64,000 bases of DNA from Flavobacterium sp. Root901 (GTDB lineage: Bacteria > Bacteroidota > Bacteroidia > Flavobacteriales > Flavobacteriaceae): assembly GCF_001429765.1 (NCBI RefSeq), contig NZ_LMJB01000001.1, positions 373,896 to 437,895 of the forward strand, in the 5' to 3' direction. Position numbers and translations under genes: made by a program. Below, one piece after another: positions 17,977-26,941 of the stretch. How positions within the stretch are numbered: position 1 is the first letter of the stretch; the number at the start of each line of letters is the position of its first letter. Below the pieces are notes generated by a model. That model was not told where the DNA came from. It worked only from the letters and a program-made list of their open reading frames with translations, and ran no database searches.

Positions 17977-19371
17977 ATGAAAGCAAATAAACTAATCCTA
18001 TTTATATTTTTCGCTGCATTTTTTACAAGCTGCGAAAATGAATTAGACATAGAACCTAAACAGAGAGAAGATGCTAACACAACATTAAGCACGGAAACCG
18101 GCGTTACCAATGTATTGACCGGAACTTATGCTCTGGCAGCAAATGGAAATGCTTACGGCGGAAGAGTTTTACTTTATGCTGATTTACTAGGCGTAACCGG
18201 AGTATTAAGTACAACCGACTTAAGATGGCGCGGTACTTTTGGCGAATTAAGACAAATGTACAACAAGAACATGCTGTCTGATAATGTGATCATTGAAGGA
18301 ACATATGCCAGATTATATGAAATTATAAACGCATCGAATACCGTTATCGAAAATATCGACAAAGTAAAAGATCCCGACAGACAAGCGGTTATGATTGGTG
18401 AAGCTAATTTTTTAAGATCTTTAGCTTATTTTGATTTGGTTCGCTTTTTTGCAAAACCATATGAACAAGGTAAGACCAACAATCAGTTAGGAGTTGTAAT
18501 ACGACCAAATGCAATTTATGATTTTAGTGTAGATCTTTCAAAAGAAAGAAGTACGGTAGAAGAAGTATATAAAGTTATAATCGACGGTTTAAATCTGGCT
18601 TACACAAACCTGCCGGAAGAGAATGGTTTTTATGCCGATAAATATGCTGCTCAGGCATTATTAGCGAGAGTATATTTGCAGCAGGGAAAATATGATTTGG
18701 CAAGAGATGCCGCAAATGATGTTATTGAAAACAGCGGGCACAATCTATCAACAAGTTATGCGGCCGCTTTTAATCACGATACAGATCAGGCAGAAGACGT
18801 TTTTTCTATTCAAATTACAAAACAAACTGGCGTAAACGATGCCGTAACTTTTTATGCTTCTGAAGGCAACGGAGGCCGTGGCGGCGATTTTTCTATTAGA
18901 GATACTTATTTAAATAAATTTAGTGTTCCGGATGACAGAGCTGATTTTATTTATGAAAATGAAGACAATGGCCGAATCTTGACTTCTAAATTTACAGATC
19001 AGTTTGCAAATGTTGGAATTATTCGTCTGGCAGAAATGTATTTAATCAGAGCAGAGGCAAATTTGGAAGAAGGTACTGCGATAGGAAATGCGCCTCTTGG
19101 TGATATTAACATTATTCGAAGCAGAGCGCATGCAGACGCTTTAACTTCGGTAACAATTGATGATGTTCTGTTAGAAAGAGAATTAGAACTTGGAATGGAA
19201 GGATTCCTGATTCACGATATCAAAAGAACAAAAAGATCTATCCTGACTGAAACTCCCGACGGCGATCCGTTATTGTTAACTTATGATGCAGATAAACTGG
19301 TATTTCCAATTCCGTTGAAAGAAACTGATGCCAACAAAAAAATTACTCAAAATCCGGGATACAGGATTTAA
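17977..19371 (+). CDS. SusD/RagB family outer membrane lipoprotein
   Basis: 464 residues from ATG 17977. This start is chosen over an upstream in-frame ATG (17866) inside the SusC gene because it places a proper lipoprotein signal with lipobox FFTSC (Cys19) at the N-terminus. SusD features: IGEANFLRSLAYFDLVRFFAKP, RSTVEEVYKVIIDGL, AAQALLARVYLQQGKYDLA, VGIIRLAEMYLIRAEANLEEG, and the terminal NPGYRI. It is shorter than the SusD at 1041 but complete. Forms the lid of the SusC at 14979. Confidence 0.94.
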   Translation: MKANKLILFIFFAAFFTSCENELDIEPKQREDANTTLSTETGVTNVLTGTYALAANGNAYGGRVLLYADLLGVTGVLSTTDLRWRGTFGELRQMYNKNMLSDNVIIEGTYARLYEIINASNTVIENIDKVKDPDRQAVMIGEANFLRSLAYFDLVRFFAKPYEQGKTNNQLGVVIRPNAIYDFSVDLSKERSTVEEVYKVIIDGLNLAYTNLPEENGFYADKYAAQALLARVYLQQGKYDLARDAANDVIENSGHNLSTSYAAAFNHDTDQAEDVFSIQITKQTGVNDAVTFYASEGNGGRGGDFSIRDTYLNKFSVPDDRADFIYENEDNGRILTSKFTDQFANVGIIRLAEMYLIRAEANLEEGTAIGNAPLGDINIIRSRAHADALTSVTIDDVLLERELELGMEGFLIHDIKRTKRSILTETPDGDPLLLTYDADKLVFPIPLKETDANKKITQNPGYRI

Positions 19372-19397
19372 TTGATTTTAAAACTTTTATAAAACAG

Positions 19398-19429
19398 AAA
19401 AAACCATTCCCCCCAAAGAATGGTTTTTT
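19398..19429 (+). terminator. Terminator after the second SusC/SusD pair
   Basis: AAAAAACCATTC and GAATGGTTTTTT form a perfect 12-bp stem around CCCCCAAA with flanking A and T tracts, so it may work in both directions between the SusD gene and the converging DUF1810 gene. Confidence 0.85.
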
Positions 19430-19494
19430 CATTTTAACAGATTCTATATATAAGTAAAATTAAAGGTAAAATTCTAATCGATAATCGGTCACGA

Positions 19495-19950
19495 TTATGC
19501 TTCAACAGGCACTTTCGTTAATTGCTGAGCGATGGTTAAAGTAACAGGATCTAAACTTCCGGAATAAAAAGTATCTAATAATTCCTGAAATATCGGATTT
19601 GCATTTTCGACCTGAGAAAACAAGCTCAATGACGAACGAAGTTTACGTGCATCTAAATCTCCAAGAATACTTTCAATAGATTTTTTATTTTTAAAATTTA
19701 AAAGAAGCTGTGCAATTTCAACTAAATGTTTTGCCAAAATTGGGTGATTTAAATATGCTGTCGCTTCTTCAAGGTCGGCAATAGCATAATATTTTGCAAT
19801 GTCGCTTTTTCCTAATCCTTTTATCTGAGGAAAAACAAACCACATCCAGTGTGTTTCTTTTTTTCCTTTTTTTAATTCAGAATAGGCCGTAAGATAAAGT
19901 TTGTTCTGTGCATCTAAAAATCGCGTTAAATCATTATTTGAGTAAGCCAT
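19495..19950 (-). CDS. DUF1810 family protein
   Basis: 151 residues, a small soluble protein. DUF1810 landmarks: start with DLTRFLDAQNKLYLTAYSEL, the motif HWMWFVFPQIKGLG (about 35-47), a helical middle and a C-terminal IFQELLDTFYSGSLDPVTL. The family is widespread, of unknown biochemical role. It faces the upstream SusD gene, sharing the bidirectional terminator, and is followed by ornithine aminotransferase on the same strand, with a hairpin between them, so it is probably monocistronic. Confidence 0.85.
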   Translation of the reverse strand: MAYSNNDLTRFLDAQNKLYLTAYSELKKGKKETHWMWFVFPQIKGLGKSDIAKYYAIADLEEATAYLNHPILAKHLVEIAQLLLNFKNKKSIESILGDLDARKLRSSLSLFSQVENANPIFQELLDTFYSGSLDPVTLTIAQQLTKVPVEA

Positions 19951-20076
19951 CTGTAATAAATTTATAAGGTTTAACCAATCTTTGTTATTCTAAATTTGGT
20001 AGTCAAAACTACTGAGGAAGTTTATTTTTAAATTATATAATTACGTTCGTTTGTTATATAATTCATATTTGTTAAA

Positions 20077-20110
20077 ACAAAACAGCTGCAAAATTTGCAG
20101 CTGTTTTAAA
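20077..20110 (-). terminator. Terminator of ornithine aminotransferase
   Basis: AAAACAGCTGCAAA and the mirrored TGCAGCTGTTTT form a stem of about 12 bp with A/T tracts on both sides, just after the minus-strand rocD stop at 20134. Confidence 0.8.
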
Positions 20111-20133
20111 GTTATATATTGCTAATGAATGAT

Positions 20134-21387
20134 TTACAATTTAAATTCATTCAGTGATTTTTCTATAATATGTAAACATTCGTTTATTTGATCTTCAGTC
20201 ATGACTAATGGCGGCGCAAATCTGATTTTATTTCCGTGAGTTGGTTTTGCCAATAAGCCGTTATCTCTAAATTTTAAACAAATTTCCCAGGCCAAATCAG
20301 AATCTTCTCCGCTGTTAATAACAATGGCGTTCAAAAGGCCTTTCCCGCGAACAAGTGTAATTAAGTTGTTTTTTTCTGCAATCTTGTTCAATCCTTCTCT
20401 TAAAATAATCCCAAGACGTTCTGCATTTTCGGCTAGCTTTTCTTCTTTTACAACTTCAAGAGCTGCGATTGCAACTGCCGCGGCTACAGGATTTCCTCCA
20501 AAAGTAGAACCGTGCTGCCCCGGTTTAATGACATTCATAATTTCGTCATTACATAAAACAGCTGAAACCGGATAAACACCTCCTGAAATTGCTTTTCCTA
20601 AAATCAAAATATCAGGCTGTACATTTTCATGGTGAACGGCTAATAACTTTCCGGTGCGCGCAATTCCGGTTTGAACTTCATCGGCGATAAATAAAACATT
20701 ATGTTTTTCGCACAATGCTTTTGCCTTTGCCAGATATCCTTCTGAAGGAACATAAACTCCGGCTTCACCCTGAATTGGTTCAACTAAAAATCCGGCAATA
20801 TTTTTTGATGATTTTAAAGCTTTTTCAAGAGCGTCAAGATTATCATATTCAATTTTTATAAATCCGTCTGTAAAAGGCCCAAAGTTTTTACGTGCTGTTT
20901 CATCATTTGAAAATGAAATAATAGTTGTCGTTCTTCCATGAAAATTATTTTCGCAGACAATTACCTGCGCCTGATTTTCAGGAATTCCTTTTACTTCATA
21001 CGCCCATTTTCTGCAGACTTTAAGCGCCGTTTCTACCGCTTCGGCACCGGTATTCATTGGCAGTACTTTATCAAAACCAAAATATTGGGTTATGTATTCT
21101 TCATAATTTCCTAATTTATCATTGTAAAAAGCACGGGAAGTAAGCGTCAATGTCTGCGCCTGATCAACCATTGCTTTTACGATTTTAGGATGGCAGTGCC
21201 CTTGATTAACTGCTGAATATGCCGATAAAAAATCATAATATTTTTTCCCGTCAACATCCCATACATATACACCTTCTCCTCTTTCTAAAACCACAGGAAG
21301 CGGATGATAATTATGAGCTCCGTATTTATTCTCTTTTTCTATTAAAACTTCTGATTTTGACGAAAGTGTATTTTCTGTATGTATCAT
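20134..21387 (-). CDS. rocD: Ornithine--oxo-acid transaminase
   Basis: 417 residues, class III PLP aminotransferase. PLP Lys is Lys265 in [24 protein letters not shown] supplies the cofactor-ring Asp; [13 protein letters not shown] is the phosphate loop; [15 protein letters not shown] and the N-terminal [27 protein letters not shown] are typical for ornithine aminotransferase. It converts ornithine and 2-oxoglutarate to glutamate semialdehyde and glutamate in arginine catabolism. The divergent Lrp-family gene at 21830 is the likely regulator. A -7-like element (CAAAAATA on the plus strand, 21409-21416) is 22 bp upstream of the start. Confidence 0.94.
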   Translation of the reverse strand: MIHTENTLSSKSEVLIEKENKYGAHNYHPLPVVLERGEGVYVWDVDGKKYYDFLSAYSAVNQGHCHPKIVKAMVDQAQTLTLTSRAFYNDKLGNYEEYITQYFGFDKVLPMNTGAEAVETALKVCRKWAYEVKGIPENQAQVIVCENNFHGRTTTIISFSNDETARKNFGPFTDGFIKIEYDNLDALEKALKSSKNIAGFLVEPIQGEAGVYVPSEGYLAKAKALCEKHNVLFIADEVQTGIARTGKLLAVHHENVQPDILILGKAISGGVYPVSAVLCNDEIMNVIKPGQHGSTFGGNPVAAAVAIAALEVVKEEKLAENAERLGIILREGLNKIAEKNNLITLVRGKGLLNAIVINSGEDSDLAWEICLKFRDNGLLAKPTHGNKIRFAPPLVMTEDQINECLHIIEKSLNEFKL

Positions 21388-21408
21388 GATAGGTTATTTT
21401 TTCAGGTA

Positions 21409-21416
21409 CAAAAATA
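21409..21416 (-). promoter_or_regulatory. Candidate -7 element of rocD
   Basis: On the minus strand this reads TATTTTTG, matching TAnnTTTG, 22 bp before the rocD start codon. No clear TTTG is seen 19 bp further upstream, so the call is tentative. Confidence 0.35.
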
Positions 21417-21582
21417 TCAAAAAATATTAAAATAAAGCATTTTATGATATGATTTAACTTTAAAAATAGATCATATAAGTCAAAATATATTTTTATAGTA
21501 GTTTTTAAAATCAAATTTAAACTTCATTCATCTTGATTTATTCTATTTTATTGAAAAAAATAATTACTTTTATCATGATGTA

Positions 21583-21770
21583 GTTCCTACGGAACATTGT
21601 TTTTAGGGCGTGTTATTTTTTTTGCTGCCGATATTTAATCTCTACGAGATATTTTATTAGGAGTTACATATCGGTAAAAAAGATAGAAATAAAACACAGC
21701 ATAACCCCGTTAGGGTTTACAGGTCGGTAGAAAAATAATGAGACAACGTTCAAAATGTCCTTTCGGGACA
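21583..21770. repeat. Block of four short hairpins with CCGATAT/ATATCGG frame
   Basis: In the 442-bp rocD/lrp divergent region lie four 5-bp-stem hairpins: GTTCC-TAC-GGAAC (21583-21595), ATCTC-TAC-GAGAT (21638-21650), AACCC-CGTTA-GGGTT (21703-21717) and TGTCC-TTTCG-GGACA (21756-21770). The second is enclosed by CCGATAT (21628-21634) and ATATCGG (21668-21674). Stem sequences differ but the design repeats, so structure rather than sequence is kept. Similar blocks are familiar from flavobacterial intergenic DNA. The remaining bases of the region show no gene. Confidence 0.55.
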
Positions 21771-21829
21771 TCTGAAAAACACAATTTATTTCAAATTAAA
21801 CATTTGAAAAATAAAATTAATTTTAAAAC

Positions 21830-22282
21830 ATGGATAATTTAGACGACTTTGATATTAGTATAATTAAGGAATTGGAAAAAGACGGCAGAATGGCTTTTTC
21901 TGCTATTGCAGCCAATTTAAAAATATCAAACACGATGGTGCATCAAAGAATTAACCGATTAATGGAACAGGGAATAATTGGAGGGATAAAACCCATTATT
22001 CAGGAGAAAAAAATTGGTTTTGACTGGGCGTCTTTTACCGGAATTACGTTAAACAAAGATTCTGATTCTGATCGAATTATCGAAGAATTAAAAAATATTC
22101 CTGAAATTACCGAATGTTATTATGTTACAGGTTCGTTTACGCTTTACATTAAAATTGTAGCAAAAAATCACGAACACATGCGAAAAATTCTTTACGAGAA
22201 AATCGACAATATTCCCGGAATCGCAAAAACCGATTCGATTATTGAACTGGGCTGCGCTTTTAAAAGAAATATCATTTTATAA
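21830..22282 (+). CDS. Lrp/AsnC family transcriptional regulator
   Basis: 150 residues. N-terminal winged HTH: LDDFDISIIKELEKDGRMAF then SAIAANLKISNTMVHQRINR (about 3-45). C-terminal ligand-binding ACT-like (RAM) domain from about 63 with ITECYYVTGSFTLYIKIVAK. Lrp-type proteins sense amino acids and control amino-acid metabolism. It is divergent from ornithine aminotransferase across a 442-bp spacer, so control of rocD in response to ornithine, arginine or a related amino acid is likely. It is 15 bp from the M28 peptidase gene and may be cotranscribed with it. Confidence 0.92.
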   Translation: MDNLDDFDISIIKELEKDGRMAFSAIAANLKISNTMVHQRINRLMEQGIIGGIKPIIQEKKIGFDWASFTGITLNKDSDSDRIIEELKNIPEITECYYVTGSFTLYIKIVAKNHEHMRKILYEKIDNIPGIAKTDSIIELGCAFKRNIIL

Positions 22283-22297
22283 TTAATTTTAAGTGAA

Positions 22298-23779
22298 ATG
22301 CGTTTACGAATATTAACCTTTTTTACATTATTCTTTTGTAAATCAATACTTGTTTCGCAAACGACGATTCCAAATCCCTCTAAAAAAGATTTTTCTGAAA
22401 CCTTAACTATTCTAGCTTCAGATTCGATGCAAGGCCGAAAAGCCAATCAACGAGGCGGTAGCTTAGCTGCTTCTTATATAGAATCTAAAATGCAGTCTTA
22501 CAAGCTGAAACCTTATAACAAACTTCAACATCATTTTCAGATATTTAAAATTCAGGAACATACCGTAAAAAAAACAACTTTAGAAATCAAAAAAAGGAAT
22601 CATAAAACTATTTCCCTTTCGTCGGAAAAAGATTTTGAAGTTATCCCAACCACACGTTCAATTAAGAAAAAACAAGCCGAAGTGGTTTTTGCATCTTACG
22701 GTTTAGATGTATCAAAAGAAAATCATAACGATTACAAAAACTTAGATGTTAACCACAAGATTGTTGTGATTTTAAGCGGATTTCCAAGCGATCAGGACAG
22801 CACTTCTTCCACTTACAAAAAATTCAAAATCCTATTTCCGGAAGAAAATGATTTAGAAGAAACTAAAGTAAAAACAGCCATTAGTAAAGGCGCAGCGGCA
22901 TTAATTATTATTGAAACAAAAGAAAATTTTAAACCTCGAAATAGCAAAGAAAATGAAGTCTTTCATTCTTTAAAAAATACCGTTTCAACATCGATTCCTA
23001 TTTTTATAATAAGTAAATCAATAGCAGAAAATCTTTTTTCAGGAAGTGATATTTCATTAAAAAGTGCTCCAGCTTCTATTCCATCAAAAAAAATAAAAAT
23101 CAATTTTTCGATAGAAATTAAATCTGAAACTTTTGATACTGCAAATGTTTTGGGAGTTATTCCGGGAAAAGACACTACAAAAACCATTATTGTCGGCGCG
23201 CATTACGATCATTTGGGAATTAAAAATGATTCCATCTATAATGGTGCAGATGATAATGCCTCCGGAACTTCGGGAATGCTTGCGCTGGCAAAAAACTGGT
23301 CTGAATCTAATATCCAGCCAAAATATAATGTACTCTTTGCGGCCTGGACTGCAGAAGAAATGGGACTTTTAGGAAGTGAATATTTTGTTCAGAATTTGAA
23401 TTTAAAAGATCAAAAAATCCTGCTCTGCATTAATATGGATATGATTTCCAGAAGTGCTCCAGAAGATAAAAACCATAAAATTTTAAGTATTGGGACAGAA
23501 AAAGAAACCCCATATTTGAAGAAAATTGCCGCTGAAAGCAACAGTAAACTTCAAAATCCGTTTGATTTGGATTTATGGGAAACCAATGGGCATTCGGGAA
23601 GCGATTACGCATCGTTTACGGCAAAAGGAATTCCGATTATGACTTTTTTCAGCGGTTTCCATAACGATTATCATACACCGCGCGATATCGCATCAAAAGT
23701 AGATTTAGATAAAATGCAAAATGTATTATTTATTGTCAACAATTCTCTTTTAAAATTTATTGAAAATCAGCAAAACTAA
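22298..23779 (+). CDS. Secreted M28 family zinc aminopeptidase with PA-like insert
   Basis: 493 residues with a signal peptide (about 1-20). A protease-associated-like region spans about 120-275, then the M28 catalytic domain. Zinc and catalytic residues are visible: His302 in GAHYDHLG, Asp318 in YNGADDNASG, the Glu pair 353-354 in WTAEEMGLLGSEYF, Asp381 in INMDMISR and a late His in GFHNDYHTPRD. It would release N-terminal residues from peptides in the periplasm or outside. A second M28 enzyme is at 28829. Cotranscription with the cyanophycinase-like gene (14-bp gap) is likely. Confidence 0.92.
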   Translation: MRLRILTFFTLFFCKSILVSQTTIPNPSKKDFSETLTILASDSMQGRKANQRGGSLAASYIESKMQSYKLKPYNKLQHHFQIFKIQEHTVKKTTLEIKKRNHKTISLSSEKDFEVIPTTRSIKKKQAEVVFASYGLDVSKENHNDYKNLDVNHKIVVILSGFPSDQDSTSSTYKKFKILFPEENDLEETKVKTAISKGAAALIIIETKENFKPRNSKENEVFHSLKNTVSTSIPIFIISKSIAENLFSGSDISLKSAPASIPSKKIKINFSIEIKSETFDTANVLGVIPGKDTTKTIIVGAHYDHLGIKNDSIYNGADDNASGTSGMLALAKNWSESNIQPKYNVLFAAWTAEEMGLLGSEYFVQNLNLKDQKILLCINMDMISRSAPEDKNHKILSIGTEKETPYLKKIAAESNSKLQNPFDLDLWETNGHSGSDYASFTAKGIPIMTFFSGFHNDYHTPRDIASKVDLDKMQNVLFIVNNSLLKFIENQQN

Positions 23780-23793
23780 ACCAAATCAAAACC

Positions 23794-24642
23794 ATGAAAA
23801 ATCAGTTCATTTTTAAAACATTTACGTTCCTAGTATTTTTAGTTACGAGTTTAGTTCACGCGCAAAATCCAAAAGGAAAATTATTTATTATTGGCGGTGG
23901 AGACCGTTCTGATGAATTAATGAAACAGGTTCTGAATACAGCAGAATTAAGTAAAAAAGATTATATCGTGGTTTTGCCTATGTCCAGCGAAGAACCGGAC
24001 AGTTCGTTTATATTTTTTAAAACGCAAATGGTAAAACTAACCACAAACCCAATTGTAATGCTGAATTTTAATAAAGAAACAGCGCAAAACAAAAAATTAA
24101 CGGACTCGGTTCAAAATGCCAAATTGATTTTTATAAGCGGCGGCGATCAGACCCGTTTTATGTCGGTAGTTCATAATACTCCCATAAAAACAGCTATTCA
24201 AAAAGCTTATCAAAACGGAAGTACAATTTCCGGAACAAGTGCCGGAGCTGCCGTAATGTCTGAAAAAATGATTACTGGAAACCAAAAATTACAAAAAGAA
24301 TATACCGGAACTTTTTCCAGCATTCGATACGATAATCTCGAAACTTCCGAAGGTTTGGGATTATTAAAAACAGCCGTTATCGATCAGCATTTTTTAAAGA
24401 GAAACCGATATAATCGTCTGCTTTCTGCCTTGATTGAATTTCCTGCTCTCACCGGAATTGGAATTGACGAAGCTACCGCCATTATTGTTCGAAATAATCA
24501 AATAGAAGTCGCCGGAGAAAGTGAAGTTATTGTCGTTAAAAATCCAAAAGGCATTTTAAAATCCAAAAAAGACAATCTGGTTTCGGTTGAAAAATTAAAA
24601 ATGAGTATTTATACAGCCGGACAAAAATTTAATATAAAATAA
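23794..24642 (+). CDS. Exported cyanophycinase-like serine peptidase (S51)
   Basis: 282 residues with a signal peptide (about 1-23, VHAQ). S51 fold markers: GKLFIIGGGDRSDELM at the start, FISGGDQTRFMSVV (113-126) and the nucleophile elbow SGTSAGAAVMS, with Ser149 as catalytic residue; a His-containing IDQHFLKRNRYNRL follows, then GIGIDEATAI. Cyanophycinases cut the beta-Asp-Arg polymer cyanophycin to dipeptides outside or inside cells. Neighbouring ornithine aminotransferase would use the arginine-derived ornithine. A different isopeptide substrate is equally possible. It is 2 bp from the next gene. Confidence 0.88.
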   Translation: MKNQFIFKTFTFLVFLVTSLVHAQNPKGKLFIIGGGDRSDELMKQVLNTAELSKKDYIVVLPMSSEEPDSSFIFFKTQMVKLTTNPIVMLNFNKETAQNKKLTDSVQNAKLIFISGGDQTRFMSVVHNTPIKTAIQKAYQNGSTISGTSAGAAVMSEKMITGNQKLQKEYTGTFSSIRYDNLETSEGLGLLKTAVIDQHFLKRNRYNRLLSALIEFPALTGIGIDEATAIIVRNNQIEVAGESEVIVVKNPKGILKSKKDNLVSVEKLKMSIYTAGQKFNIK

Positions 24643-24644
24643 AC

Positions 24645-26843
24645 ATGTTTAATTCTTCTGCAATATTCAAAATCACGTTTATTATCTGCTGTAGTTTTCA
24701 GATCTCGGCACAAAAAATAAGCACAAAAGAAATTAACCGTTTAGAAAAACTGGCTGAAAAAGTTACTATTATCCGTGACAATTGGGGGATTCCGCATATT
24801 TATGGAAAAACCGATGCTGATGCTGTTTTTGGATTATTATATGCACAATGTGAAGATGATTTTAAAAGAATCGAAATGAATTATATCGAAAAACTAGGGC
24901 GGCTTTCTGAAGTGAAAGGCGAATCTGTTCTTTATAATGATTTAGAAATTAAGCTTTTAATTGATGTTGATGAAGCAAAAGCAGATTATAAAAAAGCTCC
25001 TTTGTGGCTAAAGAAACTTTTAAATAGTTATGCAGATGCCATCAATTTTTATCTATACAAACATCCAGAAGTAAAACCGGTACTTTTAACGCATTTTGAA
25101 CCCTGGTTTCCTTTGCTTTGGACAGACGGAAGCATCGGCGCTATTAGTACCGCAGATCTCTCTACAGGAGAATTAAAAGCGTTTTATTCGGGAAATAATG
25201 ATAAAGTAGCCTATGTAGAAAGAGAAAAATATGTACAGACGGGATCAAATGGTTTTGCTTTTGCACCATCAAAAACAGAAAGCGGAAATTCGATTTTATA
25301 TATTAATCCACATACAACATTTTACTTCAGGCCTGAAGTTCAGGTTTCAAGCGAAGAAGGGTTAAATGCCTACGGTGCTGTAACCTGGGGACAGTTTTTT
25401 GTATATCAGGGATTTAATGAAAATTGCGGCTGGATGCACACTTCTTCAAATGTTGATGTTGCGGACATGTATGCTGAAAAAATCACCAATAAAAACGGAA
25501 AACTTTTCTATGAATTCGACACAAAATTTTTACCTGTGGGCGAAAAAGAAATCACAATAAAATATCTTGAAAACGGAAAACTGGTTCCAAAGAAATTCAA
25601 AACCTATTTTACAAACAACGGCCCAATTATGGCCAAACGAGACGGAAAATGGATTAGCCTAAAATCAAATAACCGCTCGATGGCAAGTTTAATTCAGAGC
25701 TGGGTTAGAACAAAAGCTTCGGGTTTTGATGATTACAAAAAAGGAATGGATTTGAAAGCAAACACTTCCAATAATACGGTTTATGCAGACAATAAAGGAA
25801 ATATTGCTTACTGGCACGGCAATTTTATTCCAATTCGGGATAAAAATTTAAACTGGTCAAAAGTAATCGACGGATCTATTTCTTCAACACAATGGAAAGG
25901 GCTTCATGATGTTAATGAAACCGTTCACTTATATAATCCGATAAATGGATGGCTTCAAAATTGTAATTCGACACCTTTTACTGTCGCAGGAAACAATAGT
26001 CCAAAAAAGGAAAATTACATTCCGTATATGGCGCCGGATGGTGAAAATTTCAGAGGTGTAAATGCGGTTCGGATTTTCAGCAAAGGCGAAAAATATACTT
26101 TAGACAAAGTTATTGCCGATGGGTACGATTCAAAATTATCCATTTTTGAAATATTAATACCAAGACTGATTGAAGTTTTCGACAAGAATATAAAACCTGA
26201 ATCTCCGGAATATGCACAATTGTCTGAACCTGTTTCGATGCTGAAAAACTGGGATTATTATGCCAGAGAAAATTCTGCTGCCACGACATTAGCGGTGGAA
26301 TGGGCTTATAAATTAGACCCCATTATTCAAAAAGCTTATATTGATGAAGGAGAACCTGATCAGGTCGAAAACACTAAAAACTTTGCAAAAACTGCTGGAG
26401 CATCGCAAATGATTCCACAGCTGCAGACAGTTTTAAAAGAACTTACTTCAAAATGGGGAACCTGGAAAGTAGAATGGGGAGAAATTAATCGTTTCCAGAG
26501 GTCAAACGGCGATATTGACTTAAAATATGATGACAGCAAGCCAAGTTTGCCAATAGGTTTTGGTCCCGGTTCCTGGGGAAGCCTGCCTTCTTTTAGAAGC
26601 AGTTATCAAAATAACTCTAAAAAACGTTACGGCTATAACGGAAACAGTTTTGTGTGTGCGGTTGAATTTGGCCCAAAAATAAGGGCAAAATCATTGTTGG
26701 CGGGCGGCAACAGCGGCGATGTAAATTCAAAACATTTTACAGATCAGGCAGAAATGTATCGAAAGGGTCAATTTAAGGATGTATTATTTTATAAAGAAGA
26801 CGTCCTAAAAAATGCAGAACGGACTTATCATCCCGGAAAATAA
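24645..26843 (+). CDS. Penicillin acylase family (S45, Ntn hydrolase) protein
   Basis: 732 residues with a signal peptide (about 1-22). The pattern of an S45 precursor is clear: alpha part starting VTIIRDNWGIPHIYGKT with YAQCEDDFKRIE, a linker, then the beta chain starting at Ser201 in the processing site QTG-SNGFAFAP, followed by LYINPHTTF and later NVDVADMYAEK. Autocatalytic cleavage before Ser201 would create the N-terminal nucleophile. The family hydrolyses amide bonds of penicillins, N-acyl homoserine lactones and related acyl amides; here the C-terminal half ends with SLLAGGNSGDVNSKHFTDQ, as in secreted acylases. Substrate unknown. Confidence 0.91.
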   Translation: MFNSSAIFKITFIICCSFQISAQKISTKEINRLEKLAEKVTIIRDNWGIPHIYGKTDADAVFGLLYAQCEDDFKRIEMNYIEKLGRLSEVKGESVLYNDLEIKLLIDVDEAKADYKKAPLWLKKLLNSYADAINFYLYKHPEVKPVLLTHFEPWFPLLWTDGSIGAISTADLSTGELKAFYSGNNDKVAYVEREKYVQTGSNGFAFAPSKTESGNSILYINPHTTFYFRPEVQVSSEEGLNAYGAVTWGQFFVYQGFNENCGWMHTSSNVDVADMYAEKITNKNGKLFYEFDTKFLPVGEKEITIKYLENGKLVPKKFKTYFTNNGPIMAKRDGKWISLKSNNRSMASLIQSWVRTKASGFDDYKKGMDLKANTSNNTVYADNKGNIAYWHGNFIPIRDKNLNWSKVIDGSISSTQWKGLHDVNETVHLYNPINGWLQNCNSTPFTVAGNNSPKKENYIPYMAPDGENFRGVNAVRIFSKGEKYTLDKVIADGYDSKLSIFEILIPRLIEVFDKNIKPESPEYAQLSEPVSMLKNWDYYARENSAATTLAVEWAYKLDPIIQKAYIDEGEPDQVENTKNFAKTAGASQMIPQLQTVLKELTSKWGTWKVEWGEINRFQRSNGDIDLKYDDSKPSLPIGFGPGSWGSLPSFRSSYQNNSKKRYGYNGNSFVCAVEFGPKIRAKSLLAGGNSGDVNSKHFTDQAEMYRKGQFKDVLFYKEDVLKNAERTYHPGK

Positions 26844-26868
26844 TTTTGTTTAAAAAAATGTGTTAAAT

Positions 26869-26900
26869 AAACCTCGTGAAATAGCTTCCGAGGTTTTTTT
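26869..26900 (+). terminator. Terminator after the acylase gene
   Basis: AAACCTCG pairs with CGAGGTTT around TGAAATAGCTTC, followed by a run of T. Confidence 0.72.
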
Positions 26901-26941
26901 GTAACATAATATTTCTGATATTTGTTAAAAATTGTAAGAAA

